A stretch of 37,761 nt of DNA from a virus. Below, piece after piece: positions 7,096-14,971 of the stretch; position 1 is the first letter of the stretch, and each line of letters opens with the position of its first letter. The notes beneath the pieces were generated by a model, which was given only the letters and a program-made list of their open reading frames with translations, did no database searches and was not told the origin of the DNA. Made by a program: the position numbers and the translations under genes. The DNA lies in IMG/VR virus record IMGVR_UViG_3300033141_003432, positions 1-37,761 of that record; one strand, 5' to 3'.

Positions 7096-7989
7096 ATGAG
7101 ACTTGAGCCTCAAAAAAGATTTCCTATAACGCGGACTTTAGACCCGCTAGATACTGACACTAATTATGTCAGGGCTTTGGTTTATCATCTAAAAACAGAT
7201 GACACCGAAACTCTTTTAGCTACCGTTGACTTAACCGATCAAACCGGTCAACGGTTTTTAAAATACTGGCGAATTAAAGCCCAACAAGCTGATGAGGGAG
7301 ACTGGATAAGAATTACTACTACCGTTTATACTGACTCGGGCTACACGACTGAAAATGAAAATTATAGAGAAGAGACTAATCTTCACTTAATTAAAAGAGA
7401 AGTTAAAAGTTATGGTGGCGGCGGAACCAGTGTTGATTATAAGAGAATTAAGCAGATGATTGATGACGCAGTTAAAAGATTTAAAGTACCCCGGCCCAAA
7501 ATTACTGTTAAACCAACGCCAGTTTCAGTAAAATTAAACCCGGTTACTGAAACTTTAAGTAAAGTAGTTGAGGCAATTAAAAATGGTAATGAAATTACCA
7601 CAAAACAAAAACAACAATTAAAAGAGTTGACTGATCAAGTTAAAGGTGATTTTGAAATTACTAAGCAAGCGATTAGAGATTTACCTACACCACCAAGTCT
7701 AAAGCCAGTTGAAGAAGCCCTAAAAGGTGATACTAAAAAAACTTCTGAGGCAATTAAAGCCCTAGAAGATTTTAATAAAACAATGCTAGAAACGCGGAGA
7801 ATACACGGACGGATAGATTTGTTATGGCAGATTTTCTCCGCCGCCAAAAAGAATTTTGAGTTTGTCAAAGTTGCCGCACTTCAGATTGAATTACAAAAAA
7901 GAGATAAGGAATTAGCCAAGACTTTAGAGCCTATTTTTGACATAGCAAAGAAATTAAATTTTTTATATGCTCAGGATCAACAACAATAG
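7096..7989 (+). CDS. Coiled-coil fibre-associated protein, hypothetical
   Basis: A 297-residue protein. Residues 1-105 are beta-rich (RALVYHLKTDDTETLLATVD and similar strands), resembling a small virion-attachment domain. A glycine hinge (YGGGGTS) follows. Residues 115-297 are Lys/Glu-rich with heptad-like spacing, predicted to be long coiled coil with a TPPSLKPVEEAL break. No membrane helix. It overlaps the giant fibre gene by 23 bases, so the two are translationally coupled; it could be the trimeric stalk or connector of that fibre (inference). Confidence 0.66.
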   Translation: MRLEPQKRFPITRTLDPLDTDTNYVRALVYHLKTDDTETLLATVDLTDQTGQRFLKYWRIKAQQADEGDWIRITTTVYTDSGYTTENENYREETNLHLIKREVKSYGGGGTSVDYKRIKQMIDDAVKRFKVPRPKITVKPTPVSVKLNPVTETLSKVVEAIKNGNEITTKQKQQLKELTDQVKGDFEITKQAIRDLPTPPSLKPVEEALKGDTKKTSEAIKALEDFNKTMLETRRIHGRIDLLWQIFSAAKKNFEFVKVAALQIELQKRDKELAKTLEPIFDIAKKLNFLYAQDQQQ

Positions 7990-10900
7990 AGGTAGCGTTA
8001 CTCTTTCATTATTGCTCGCCGTAGCAGTTTTAGGGGGATTTTGGGTATTATCACCTAAATTGGGTATAAATCAGCTAAAAACCCCTGTTGAAGAGCTAAA
8101 TGAGGGAGATATTGAGGCTGGAACCCGGGTTAGTCAGACTGCCCGGCAACAGATGAAAGCAACCACAACTCCTTTTTCCGCAGTAACTACACGGACTTGG
8201 GCTAAGGATTTATATTTACCCGGATCAAATGTAACCACGACTGGCACAATGGCCGCCGGTATTTTTTCACTTGACGGCGATCGTATTACTGATTTTACTG
8301 GGACTAATTTAAGTGTAACTAATGGGATATTAAATGCTGCCTGTGGCGGTGCTGGAGGAGGAAGCAATTGGTTGTTCGGAATAGACCAAACTTATATTAC
8401 TCCGTCTACTTCAGTGGGAATTATTGTTAATGCTTCTTCAACGATTGCCGCTGATTTGATAATAGATGGTTCAGCTACCACTACTGCTACCTCAACGGCT
8501 CAAGGCTTCAAGGGTCTTAATTTAATTAGTTGCGATACAATAGATACAGATATTAACGGTGAATTAGTTTGTGGTTCTGACGATACTGGAGTAGGCGGGA
8601 CTGGTTCTAATTGGTTATTTGGCATTGATCAGACTTTTATTACTCCTTCCACTTCAAAAGGGATAATAGTCAATTCTTCTTCAACCATTGCGGCTGATTT
8701 TAAAGTAGACGGTTCAGCTACTACTACCAGTTCTTTATATGTCGGCGGTGAGATTGAATCTGCTGGTGATATGAACGCTTCAACTAATGGTTCGTCACAG
8801 GCAATCCCAAGAATCTTTGGATATAAAGATTTAACTTCAGGGGAAGCGGCAAGATTTCAATTCGGCGATAAGCATAATGCTTTACAAAATGCCTATGCCT
8901 CTGATGTGAATTTATATTCTTATTGGGGCTTGGTTTTAACTGGCGGGAGACAAAATTACAATAGCGGATTTAATGCTATACCTTTTAGTAAAACTTTGGA
9001 TACTGGCGTGTTAGTCAAATCAGATGTTCCTGGAACAGGAAACGACCCTGGAAGTTCTGGTAACCCTATTACCACATTCGGTATTCAAGCTACAACTACT
9101 CAATGGGCTAATTTAACTGAATGGATGGATTCAAGCGGCAGTACTTTATCGTTGGTTGATTACGAGGGAAATTTTGTGTTGGGTGATACGGCAACATCTA
9201 CTGAATATAAGTTGAGAGTAGTTGGAGATACTTATCTTGATGGTAGTGCTACCACTACTGCTACCTCAACGGCTCAAGGCTTCAAAGGACTTAATTTAAT
9301 TAGTTGCGATACTATTGATACTGATGCTACAGGACATTTCGTGTGTGGCTCTGATGATACTGGAGTAGGCGGGACTGGTTCTAATTGGTTATTTGGCATT
9401 GATCAAACTTTTATTACTCCTTCTACCTCAGTTGGTATTATAGTTAATGCCAGTTCAACGATAGCGGCAAACTTTACAGTAGACAACAATGCCACCACAA
9501 CGGGTATTCATACTGTAAGTGAATCTCTACATATCACTGGCTCCTCTACTCTGCCGATAATTGAAATTCATCCCAATACTCATAGCGGAATAGCAAATAG
9601 AATGATTGATATAGTCCCTCAGTCTGCTTTGGTGAATGCCGCTCACCTGACAGGATATAGATTTTCAGGCGATAATTTAGACCCTGCTGACGCTGATTCA
9701 AGGGTTAGAGGAATGGCAATAAATCTTAGTGGAATGGATATGACCAATGTTCCTGAAAGCGTAAACGCAATAAGATTGATTATGCCTGCTGGACTTACTG
9801 GTCAAGCAAGAAATGCCGTTGATGCGATTTACATACAAGACGGGGACATAGACCATAATTATTCTGTTCCTAATACAGCATTATCTCATTTTACCGCTTA
9901 TGATTTTGTGATAGATTCACACCTTTTGGCCGCCAATTCAGAGATACACACGATAGACGTGTCAACTTCAGACGGCATACCCGCAGGAGATGTAGCTGGG
10001 TTGGCTGTTCATACTTATGTTGACCCAATCCATCAGCATATAGGGACTTATACTTCTCCTTCCCAGACAGAATACGCAGGAGAGAAACATACAAACGGAA
10101 CAGTGTGGGCTGACGGGATAGACGGATCTGAGATACTTATTAAAAATAGTGATGAGGTTTATATTGGTTCAGCAGCGAAGTTCTCTGAGATAGAAGTTAT
10201 AATGACCACTGGGGCTACCAAACATATTGGTCTTACCTTTTGGTTCAATACTGCGGCGGATGCCTGGACTCAGTTTTATCCATTAGACGGAACTGAGGGT
10301 TTTCAGCAATCAGGTCTTATTCACTGGGATGAAGATAATATACCGACTTGGACTAATGATGGCGACCCAGGCGGTGCTGAGAGTTCAGCAGGCTACTGGA
10401 TAAAAATTATCAGAACTTCAGTTCCTGACCCAGGAACTCCAACCCCAACTACGATGAAAACAGGAACTTTCACTTTTTATTCTTGGAATCATTTGGGTAA
10501 TTTGGATATTTTAAACGCTACTACCACTGGCTGGCTTAATGTCGGAGTAACTGTGCCAACTAACGAAATGGGGGTTGGCGACTTGTTTGTAGGAAGTAGC
10601 GCTACCACGACTAATACTATGTATGTTGGAAATGCTTTGTATGTGGCCACAACCACGCCATCAACAGGATATGAGTTAGCCGTGACGGGAGACGGGATAT
10701 TTAGTGGAGATTTAGAAGTTGACGGAACTATCTTTGGAGATATAACTGGTGACTTAACTGGCAATGCTGACACGGCCACGGCTTTGGCCGCTAATGGCGG
10801 TAATTGTGCGGCTGGCAGTTATCCTCTTGGCGTAGACGCAAACGGAGCAGCAGAATCTTGCACAGACGCTACTACTGAGATTGATACAGCGATAGCGACC

Positions 10901-12331
10901 CATGCTGGAGATGATGATGCTCATCAAGCCTTAGTTACTCTTGCGGGACAGGATTATTTGACTTTATCAACTCAGGAGATAACAGCAGGAGAAATAGAGC
11001 CCGACGACTTGGCTAGTTCTGACTTTGGGGATTTTACTTGTGATGGAACTAATTGTAGTTTTGATGCCGATACAGTTGCGACCAGTGAAATACTTTTATC
11101 AGATGACTATGCTTGGACAGGCTTACATACTTGGACTGACGCTAGGCCAGCTTCTCTTAACGCTACTACCACTAATGTTGATACCTTGGGAATTTATACC
11201 TACGCTTCTACTACTGGCTATATGGTAGTCGGCACAGGCAAGAACGCTTTGATCCCAACAGCAGGTGATTTATTTATCAGTAAAAATGCCACTACCACCA
11301 ATCACTTTTCGGCTGATTCTACTTTGTATGTGAAAGATAGTAAGGTAGGGATAGGTACGGATAGTCCTTCAGGAATGTTAGAAATAGAAGGAACGAATCC
11401 ATTATTAACTTTTGATGGCGACCCAACAGGTGAATCAAGAATAATTGGATTAGACCCTAATGGTTTTGTTATTTATAACGCAGATGATTCTGCTTATGAA
11501 TTAGTAATTGATAATACACATAATGTAGGAATAGGCACGGCAGCTCCACATGCCCAATTAGAAGTAGCTGGCACTCCATCTATTATGTTTAATACGGCAA
11601 GTGACACTTATTTACATAATTTAGGCGTAACAAATGCGAGCGGATTAAGGACAGGAACAAACAGCAATTTTAATATGGATATAGCTTTTACTGGTAAGAT
11701 AAACTACAACACTCGTGATATTACGGGAAATAGGGATTTATCTTTTACAACGGGAGGTGGGACGGTTGATGTAATGTATTTACACGGCGGTTCAGATGCT
11801 GCGGATGAAGGAGATGTTGAAATTGTTAACGAATTACTTATCAGCGATTATATTAAGCATAGTGGAGATACTGATACTTATTTAAAATACTCCGCAAATC
11901 AAATGAGTTTTTATGCTGGTAATACTTGGGCGTTGGATTTAACGGCAGCGACAGCCTTATTTAATCCTGCTATTGCTGATGTAGATTTTTCAATAGGTTC
12001 AACAGAGACAGCAAATTCATTTTTTCTTGAAGGGAACACTGGCAATGTAGGGATAGGTGCTGGTTCTCCTGATTACAGACTTCACATTACAGACGGGGCT
12101 AACGATTTATTCACTGTGGAGGATGGGGGAAGTACTGGCAATGTTACGACTACTGGAAACTTTGTGGCTGGTATAGATGGACAAACAGGAACGACCACTG
12201 TCCAGTTTGGCGATGTTAATGTGTCTGCTTGTTTAAAAATAAGAGATGTAGGAAATGATGCTTGGTCATATTGTATCATAGACGCCGCAACTTGGAGTTG
12301 TGATACCACGGGAGCAGTTTGTGATAATTAG
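7967..12331 (+). CDS. Giant fibre/adhesin with N-terminal membrane anchor
   Basis: A 1454-residue protein. N-terminal NNRG-SVTLSLLLAVAVLGG is a membrane helix that vaguely recalls type IV prepilin leaders but lacks the Glu at +5. Residues about 130-510 hold three copies of a module starting SNWLFGIDQT and ending CGSDDTGVG, with SATTT/ATSTAQG stretches in between. Middle residues (about 510-880) contain a unique beta-rich insert. The C-terminal third has tail-fibre 'VGIGT--P---LE' repeats (nucleotides about 11350 and 11530). There is no S74-type chaperone at the end. The role is probably receptor binding or host-surface display. Similar Thr-rich modules occur in CPR surface proteins (from memory). 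Confidence 0.75.
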   Translation: MLRINNNRGSVTLSLLLAVAVLGGFWVLSPKLGINQLKTPVEELNEGDIEAGTRVSQTARQQMKATTTPFSAVTTRTWAKDLYLPGSNVTTTGTMAAGIFSLDGDRITDFTGTNLSVTNGILNAACGGAGGGSNWLFGIDQTYITPSTSVGIIVNASSTIAADLIIDGSATTTATSTAQGFKGLNLISCDTIDTDINGELVCGSDDTGVGGTGSNWLFGIDQTFITPSTSKGIIVNSSSTIAADFKVDGSATTTSSLYVGGEIESAGDMNASTNGSSQAIPRIFGYKDLTSGEAARFQFGDKHNALQNAYASDVNLYSYWGLVLTGGRQNYNSGFNAIPFSKTLDTGVLVKSDVPGTGNDPGSSGNPITTFGIQATTTQWANLTEWMDSSGSTLSLVDYEGNFVLGDTATSTEYKLRVVGDTYLDGSATTTATSTAQGFKGLNLISCDTIDTDATGHFVCGSDDTGVGGTGSNWLFGIDQTFITPSTSVGIIVNASSTIAANFTVDNNATTTGIHTVSESLHITGSSTLPIIEIHPNTHSGIANRMIDIVPQSALVNAAHLTGYRFSGDNLDPADADSRVRGMAINLSGMDMTNVPESVNAIRLIMPAGLTGQARNAVDAIYIQDGDIDHNYSVPNTALSHFTAYDFVIDSHLLAANSEIHTIDVSTSDGIPAGDVAGLAVHTYVDPIHQHIGTYTSPSQTEYAGEKHTNGTVWADGIDGSEILIKNSDEVYIGSAAKFSEIEVIMTTGATKHIGLTFWFNTAADAWTQFYPLDGTEGFQQSGLIHWDEDNIPTWTNDGDPGGAESSAGYWIKIIRTSVPDPGTPTPTTMKTGTFTFYSWNHLGNLDILNATTTGWLNVGVTVPTNEMGVGDLFVGSSATTTNTMYVGNALYVATTTPSTGYELAVTGDGIFSGDLEVDGTIFGDITGDLTGNADTATALAANGGNCAAGSYPLGVDANGAAESCTDATTEIDTAIATHAGDDDAHQALVTLAGQDYLTLSTQEITAGEIEPDDLASSDFGDFTCDGTNCSFDADTVATSEILLSDDYAWTGLHTWTDARPASLNATTTNVDTLGIYTYASTTGYMVVGTGKNALIPTAGDLFISKNATTTNHFSADSTLYVKDSKVGIGTDSPSGMLEIEGTNPLLTFDGDPTGESRIIGLDPNGFVIYNADDSAYELVIDNTHNVGIGTAAPHAQLEVAGTPSIMFNTASDTYLHNLGVTNASGLRTGTNSNFNMDIAFTGKINYNTRDITGNRDLSFTTGGGTVDVMYLHGGSDAADEGDVEIVNELLISDYIKHSGDTDTYLKYSANQMSFYAGNTWALDLTAATALFNPAIADVDFSIGSTETANSFFLEGNTGNVGIGAGSPDYRLHITDGANDLFTVEDGGSTGNVTTTGNFVAGIDGQTGTTTVQFGDVNVSACLKIRDVGNDAWSYCIIDAATWSCDTTGAVCDN
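8474..8631 (+). repeat. Fibre module direct repeat, copy 1
   Basis: Repeated at 9248-9405 with a constant offset of 774 bp (258 codons). 8582-8631 is identical to 9356-9405 over 50 bp, and the first 38 bases are also identical; a short middle part has diverged. The repeats bracket a 616-bp segment (8632-9247), so recombination could delete, duplicate or swap that fibre module in frame. Confidence 0.9.
9248..9405 (+). repeat. Fibre module direct repeat, copy 2
   Basis: Second copy of the repeat at 8474-8631. A third, more diverged protein-level copy starts near 8365. Exact identity at both ends with divergence in the centre suggests gene conversion or recent exchange. Confidence 0.9.
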
Positions 12332-13625
12332 TATAAAAAAGATTTTAATTATATTCTTGTTATTTTTAACTGGTTGTAGCCAGCAATTTGACGGACAAAG
12401 TGGAATTTTACAAAAGGAATTTATTATCGGCGGCGAAAGAGTAACAGTCGGCGGTGAACCAGAAAAAGGATTATTCGGTGCTACTACTTCTAATTTTACT
12501 CCCGAGATCAAATTAGAAAAGTGGGGAACGGAAACTTATGTAAAAATCTGGGCTGAAGATTATTCAGGCGGTCAAGCCCAATTAGTCAGTAATGAAGTAG
12601 TCTGGGATACAGATGACAGAACTTACAAGTTTTATCCCGTTGAGATTGATGAACATACCGAGGGTTTTGAATACGAAATTGTCTTAAAGGAAAAACCGAA
12701 AAGTAATGTAATTGAATTGAAAATTGAGACCAAAGACTTGGTATTTTATTACCAGCCACCTCTTACCGAGGATAGTTTGGGAGACGGATTAACCTGTTCG
12801 GAAACCAAATGCGTTGACGGAAAAGGACATACTATCATTGAAAGGCCAGAAGAGATTGTCGGCTCTTGTGCGGTTTACCACGCTACCAAGAAAAATCATA
12901 TAATCGGCCAGACCAATTACGAAACAGGCAAAGCATTTCATATTTACCGACCGCATATAACCGATAGTGATGGTTGGAAAGTCTGGGGAGGATTGGATAT
13001 TTATAAAGAGGGAGCATTGACAATTACTATGCCGCAGGAATTTTGGGATAAAGCGGTTTATCCAGTGATAGTTGACCCGACTTTAGGATATACTTCAATG
13101 GGCGGCAGTGCTTACGGTAATCCTGACACGGCAGAAGGAATTCACGACACATCAGACGCTTCTGGCGGAACTATCAGCACTATACACGTTGGAGTTAAAG
13201 ATGGGGCAAATAGCAGCTATTACTATTCATTAGCGGCTTATGCCGCCAGTGGTTCAAATTATCCTACTGGTTCGCCTCTTGATACGCCTGTTGATATTAC
13301 TCCAGACGCAGCTGATGTTGGATCATTTCTTTCTACTTCTTATAGCGGAACGCTTTCAGCTTCAACGAAATACTGGGTTGCTTCAACTATTGATAGTGGC
13401 TGGGCCTTAAAATGGGGTATTGATGCGGCTGACGCTAACAGAAGAGTTGCTCGGACTGCCGCTTCTTTACCAGATCCCTGGCCTTCTACTGACAATGGTA
13501 ATAGTGGTCACCAAATGTCGTTTTATGTTACTTATGAAGCTGCGGCGGCAGGTGTTCAGGCCGACCATCAGTTCAAGTCAGGTGACCATTCGTTTAGATT
13601 AGGTAACCATTCATTTAAAAAATAA
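12321..13625 (+). CDS. Lipoprotein-type fibre/adhesin, hypothetical
   Basis: With the GTG at 12321 the protein has 434 residues; a GTG at 12300 is possible but gives a worse leader. GGGAG lies 7 bases before the chosen start. The leader MIISIKKILIIFLLFLTGC is a textbook lipobox with Cys19. The mature part is beta-rich; residues about 80-260 include IVDPTLGYTSMGG, a pattern seen in structural 'VDPT' repeat proteins. The end carries three short repeats (ADHQFKSGDHSFRLGNHSFK) that look like a capping beta solenoid. It overlaps the giant fibre gene by 11 bases. A lipid-anchored virion protein would be odd; display on the host envelope is the better fit. Confidence 0.68.
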   Translation: MIISIKKILIIFLLFLTGCSQQFDGQSGILQKEFIIGGERVTVGGEPEKGLFGATTSNFTPEIKLEKWGTETYVKIWAEDYSGGQAQLVSNEVVWDTDDRTYKFYPVEIDEHTEGFEYEIVLKEKPKSNVIELKIETKDLVFYYQPPLTEDSLGDGLTCSETKCVDGKGHTIIERPEEIVGSCAVYHATKKNHIIGQTNYETGKAFHIYRPHITDSDGWKVWGGLDIYKEGALTITMPQEFWDKAVYPVIVDPTLGYTSMGGSAYGNPDTAEGIHDTSDASGGTISTIHVGVKDGANSSYYYSLAAYAASGSNYPTGSPLDTPVDITPDAADVGSFLSTSYSGTLSASTKYWVASTIDSGWALKWGIDAADANRRVARTAASLPDPWPSTDNGNSGHQMSFYVTYEAAAAGVQADHQFKSGDHSFRLGNHSFKK

Positions 13626-13633
13626 TATAATTT

Positions 13634-13837
13634 ATGGAAGAAACAATTAAGTTAATGCAAGAAAGCATAAAAATTTTAAATGACCATTCAGGCGAATTGG
13701 CAATAGATGTTGCTATTCTTAAAACTCAGATGTCAACTATAATTTGGTGGGGCAGGGCGATTGTCGGGGCTTTTATCCTGATGTTGGTTACTCAATTCTG
13801 GCAAGTCTTTTTAATGCACAAAAACGGGAAAAAATAG
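13634..13837 (+). CDS. XhlA-like/holin-like small membrane protein
   Basis: 67 residues: an amphipathic N-terminal helix (EETIKLMQESIKILNDHSGE) and one C-terminal membrane helix at about residues 38-60 (IIWWGRAIVGAFILMLVTQFW), ending in a basic tail. The layout matches XhlA-type phage membrane proteins that assist holins. It lies between the fibre genes and another tiny membrane protein, a common place for lysis genes. Assignment is by topology only. Confidence 0.55.
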   Translation: MEETIKLMQESIKILNDHSGELAIDVAILKTQMSTIIWWGRAIVGAFILMLVTQFWQVFLMHKNGKK

Positions 13838-13838
13838 T

Positions 13839-13958
13839 ATGAATATAATAGACAAGTGGTTCTGGCTGATGTTGCTAGGTATAGGAATTATAGTTCTAGT
13901 TTTTTACTTAGCGGATAACTATTATATATATTTAGATATTTACAATTATTTTAGATAA
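13839..13958 (+). CDS. Tiny one-pass membrane protein
   Basis: A 39-residue frame starting at ATG 13839, one base after the upstream stop. It contains one long hydrophobic helix (WFWLMLLGIGIIVLVFYLA) and an aromatic-rich C-terminus (YYIYLDIYNYF). Tight spacing and membrane character support it as a real gene, possibly a holin partner. No family is recognised. Confidence 0.55.
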   Translation: MNIIDKWFWLMLLGIGIIVLVFYLADNYYIYLDIYNYFR

Positions 13959-13965
13959 AATAATT

Positions 13966-14073
13966 ATGGCAAAAGGAGTTCCCCGTCGTGACGGTTCGGG
14001 CAGAGGCCGAAGGGCTAACCGAAGTCGTGGCGGATGTGCTACTACCAGAAGAACTGGCAGAGGCAAAAAATAA
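13966..14073 (+). CDS. Small basic Gly/Arg-rich phage protein
   Basis: 35 residues beginning MAKGVPRRDGSGRGRRANR and containing RGGC. Short 'P-RDGSG-G-R-N-G-GGC' proteins are recurrent in phage genomes, as I recall, and this spacing matches, so I accept it despite its size. It starts 8 bases after the upstream stop. High positive charge suggests nucleic acid contact; the function is unknown. Confidence 0.6.
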   Translation: MAKGVPRRDGSGRGRRANRSRGGCATTRRTGRGKK

Positions 14074-14089
14074 CCATTTTTTAGTTATT

Positions 14090-14225
14090 TCTCGGTTCAA
14101 CCCGATAGGTTGTCACTAAATACGAACTTGACCAGTGCTTAATGGTTCAAGGGGATACACTCTTTCTAACTGGGGACGGCAGTCCTATTCGGCTTTTAAG
14201 CTGAAGCAGTTAGATTGAGCCGAGA
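14090..14225 (+). ncRNA. Structured RNA C1: closed multi-helix junction
   Basis: An 11-bp stem, TCTCGGTTCAA (14090-14100) with TTGAGCCGAGA (14215-14225, one wobble), closes the whole element. Inside lie TTGACCA/TGGTTCAA (14128-14134/14143-14150, one bulge) and a 7-bp stem CTAACTG/CAGTTAG (14166-14172/14207-14213) that itself closes a three-way junction with GGAC-GGCA-GTCC (14174-14185) and TTCGGCT-TTTA-AGCTGAA (14188-14205). TCGG/CCGA (14092-14095/14102-14105) can compete with the closing stem. No coding potential. No known family is recognised; this nested closure is unlikely by chance. Confidence 0.65.
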
Positions 14226-14250
14226 GGTAATTAAAATTTCTTTCTTGTTT

Positions 14251-14331
14251 CCAGTTAAAAATGATTATGCGGTCATTATCAATTTTATACAAAATTGATA
14301 TGTAGGGTTCAACTCCTAAGTTTTTAACTGG
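14251..14331 (+). ncRNA. Structured RNA C2: tRNA-like four-way junction
   Basis: An 11-bp closing stem CCAGTTAAAAA/TTTTTAACTGG (14251-14261/14321-14331) holds three arms in tRNA order: ATGA/TCAT (14261-14264/14273-14276; its first base would also be the last of the closing stem) with GG in the loop, a 10-bp arm TATCAATTTT/AAAATTGATA (14277-14286/14291-14300) with a 4-base loop, and TAGG/CCTA (14303-14306/14315-14318) with GTTCAA in its loop, like a T arm. The middle arm has no 7-base anticodon loop and there is no CCA, so it is not a functional tRNA. It lies just upstream of the zinc-ribbon gene at 14366. Confidence 0.55.
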
Positions 14332-14365
14332 GCACAGGAGAGAAGTAAACCGAAAGGGTGAAATG

Positions 14366-14560
14366 ATGATGCGATGCACTCGGTGCGGAAAAGAAGCCAA
14401 TGGCTTTTACAGAATAGGCAGGTCTTTACTCTGCCCTGCTTGCAAGGAGAAAGAGGATGAAACGGAAACTAAAACATCGCCTGGCGGCTTTCCAATGTCT
14501 CCTGAAGGGACACCAAACAATCGTCAAGTTCAAAGGCGACCACGAGTTTCTCGTCTGTAA
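14366..14560 (+). CDS. Small zinc-ribbon protein
   Basis: About 64 residues; three tandem ATGs (14363, 14366, 14369) could start it, and GGG at 14356-14358 best suits the second or third. Residues 3-32 form a zinc ribbon, C-x2-C then C-x2-C (CTRCGKEA, LLCPACKEKE). The C-terminal 30 residues overlap the next gene out of frame and look disordered, so the folded unit is probably just the ribbon. Function unknown; three similar ribbons occur elsewhere in the genome. Confidence 0.6.
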   Translation: MMRCTRCGKEANGFYRIGRSLLCPACKEKEDETETKTSPGGFPMSPEGTPNNRQVQRRPRVSRL

Positions 14561-14588
14561 ACGATGCCGACGAGTCAAAGAGATATAG
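14457..14588 (+). CDS. Overlapping small protein with CxxC pair
   Basis: A 43-residue frame: MKRKLKHRLAAFQCLLKGH at the start, then FKGDHEFLVCKRCRRVKE. Upstream GGAGAAAGAGG gives a good ribosome site. It overlaps the zinc-ribbon gene by 104 bases in another frame. The C-x2-C turn with a basic helix is like small phage zinc proteins of the 'HEYLVCKRCG' kind (from memory), and reads as more protein-like than the overlapping tail of the upstream frame. Confidence 0.55.
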   Translation: MKRKLKHRLAAFQCLLKGHQTIVKFKGDHEFLVCKRCRRVKEI

Positions 14589-14596
14589 TTCTTTTT

Positions 14597-14663
14597 TTGG
14601 GGAGAGGACTGAACACAGGTCGCTATATGCGACACACGCTAACAGCGTATTACCTCTCCCCAA
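14597..14663 (+). ncRNA. Structured RNA D: small closed junction
   Basis: An 11-bp perfect stem TTGGGGAGAGG/CCTCTCCCCAA (14597-14607/14653-14663) closes GTCGC-TATAT-GCGAC (14619-14633) and ACGCT-AAC-AGCGT (14636-14648), with a weak CTG-AACA-CAG arm at 14609-14618. Compact and GC-rich. It follows the stop at 14588 and precedes a terminator-like hairpin, so it may be the 3' end of the upstream transcript. Confidence 0.55.
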
Positions 14664-14670
14664 TTTCTTC

Positions 14671-14733
14671 GGAGAGACAGCCTTCCTACCAACCCCCCCC
14701 AACCCGCCCAAGCTGTCTCTCCCCTATTTTTCT
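14671..14733 (+). terminator. Probable intrinsic terminator
   Basis: GGAGAGACAGC (14671-14681) pairs perfectly with GCTGTCTCTCC (14712-14722), followed by CTATTTTTCT (14724-14733). The 30-base loop is C-rich and unstructured, longer than usual. It would end transcription before the lipoprotein gene at 14752. Confidence 0.6.
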
Positions 14734-14751
14734 AACAAATAATCTATAAAT

Positions 14752-14937
14752 ATGAGAAAACTATTTATCTTAACAATTTTAGCTTTACTTTTAAGTAGTT
14801 GTATAACGGTTGAAAGACCGCAAGTAAAAGCAATAAATCAATTAAATGAAATAGCAGATTATGTTAGCCAAAAAAGTATGGGCATTAAACGTCCGTCCCC
14901 CTGTGACAGGCGAACCCTCCTTTCCATTCTTAATTAA
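14752..14937 (+). CDS. Small lipoprotein
   Basis: 61 residues. The leader MRKLFILTILALLLSSC has a lipobox with Cys17. The rest is short and helical (INQLNEIADYVSQKS) with a Pro/Cys/Arg-rich end. Small phage lipoproteins next to lysis genes can act as spanin-like envelope factors; here that is only a suggestion, and whether the host envelope would need one is unknown. Confidence 0.55.
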   Translation: MRKLFILTILALLLSSCITVERPQVKAINQLNEIADYVSQKSMGIKRPSPCDRRTLLSILN

Positions 14938-14950
14938 AATATGATATAAT
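14921..14950 (+). promoter_or_regulatory. Extended -10 promoter for peptidase gene
   Basis: TGATATAAT (14942-14950) is a perfect extended -10 (TGnTATAAT). TTTCCA at 14921-14926 is a weak -35 with an 18-base spacer. Transcription would start near 14957, giving a leader of about 15 bases before the ATG at 14972. It lies just after the lipoprotein stop. Confidence 0.6.
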
Positions 14951-14971
14951 TAACTTAGTAACCCTATATTT

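Noticed and set aside
8474-9405. Possible CRISPR array from repeated DNA
   Set aside because: The repeats are long, in frame and encode protein modules; there are no short spacers.
14090-14340. Genuine tRNA or tmRNA genes
   Set aside because: No 7-base anticodon loop and no CCA; the T-loop-like sequence alone is not enough.
14564-14749. 61-residue + strand frame
   Set aside because: It runs through the strong hairpins at 14597-14722 and its composition (Pro/Ser, C-rich loop) is not protein-like.
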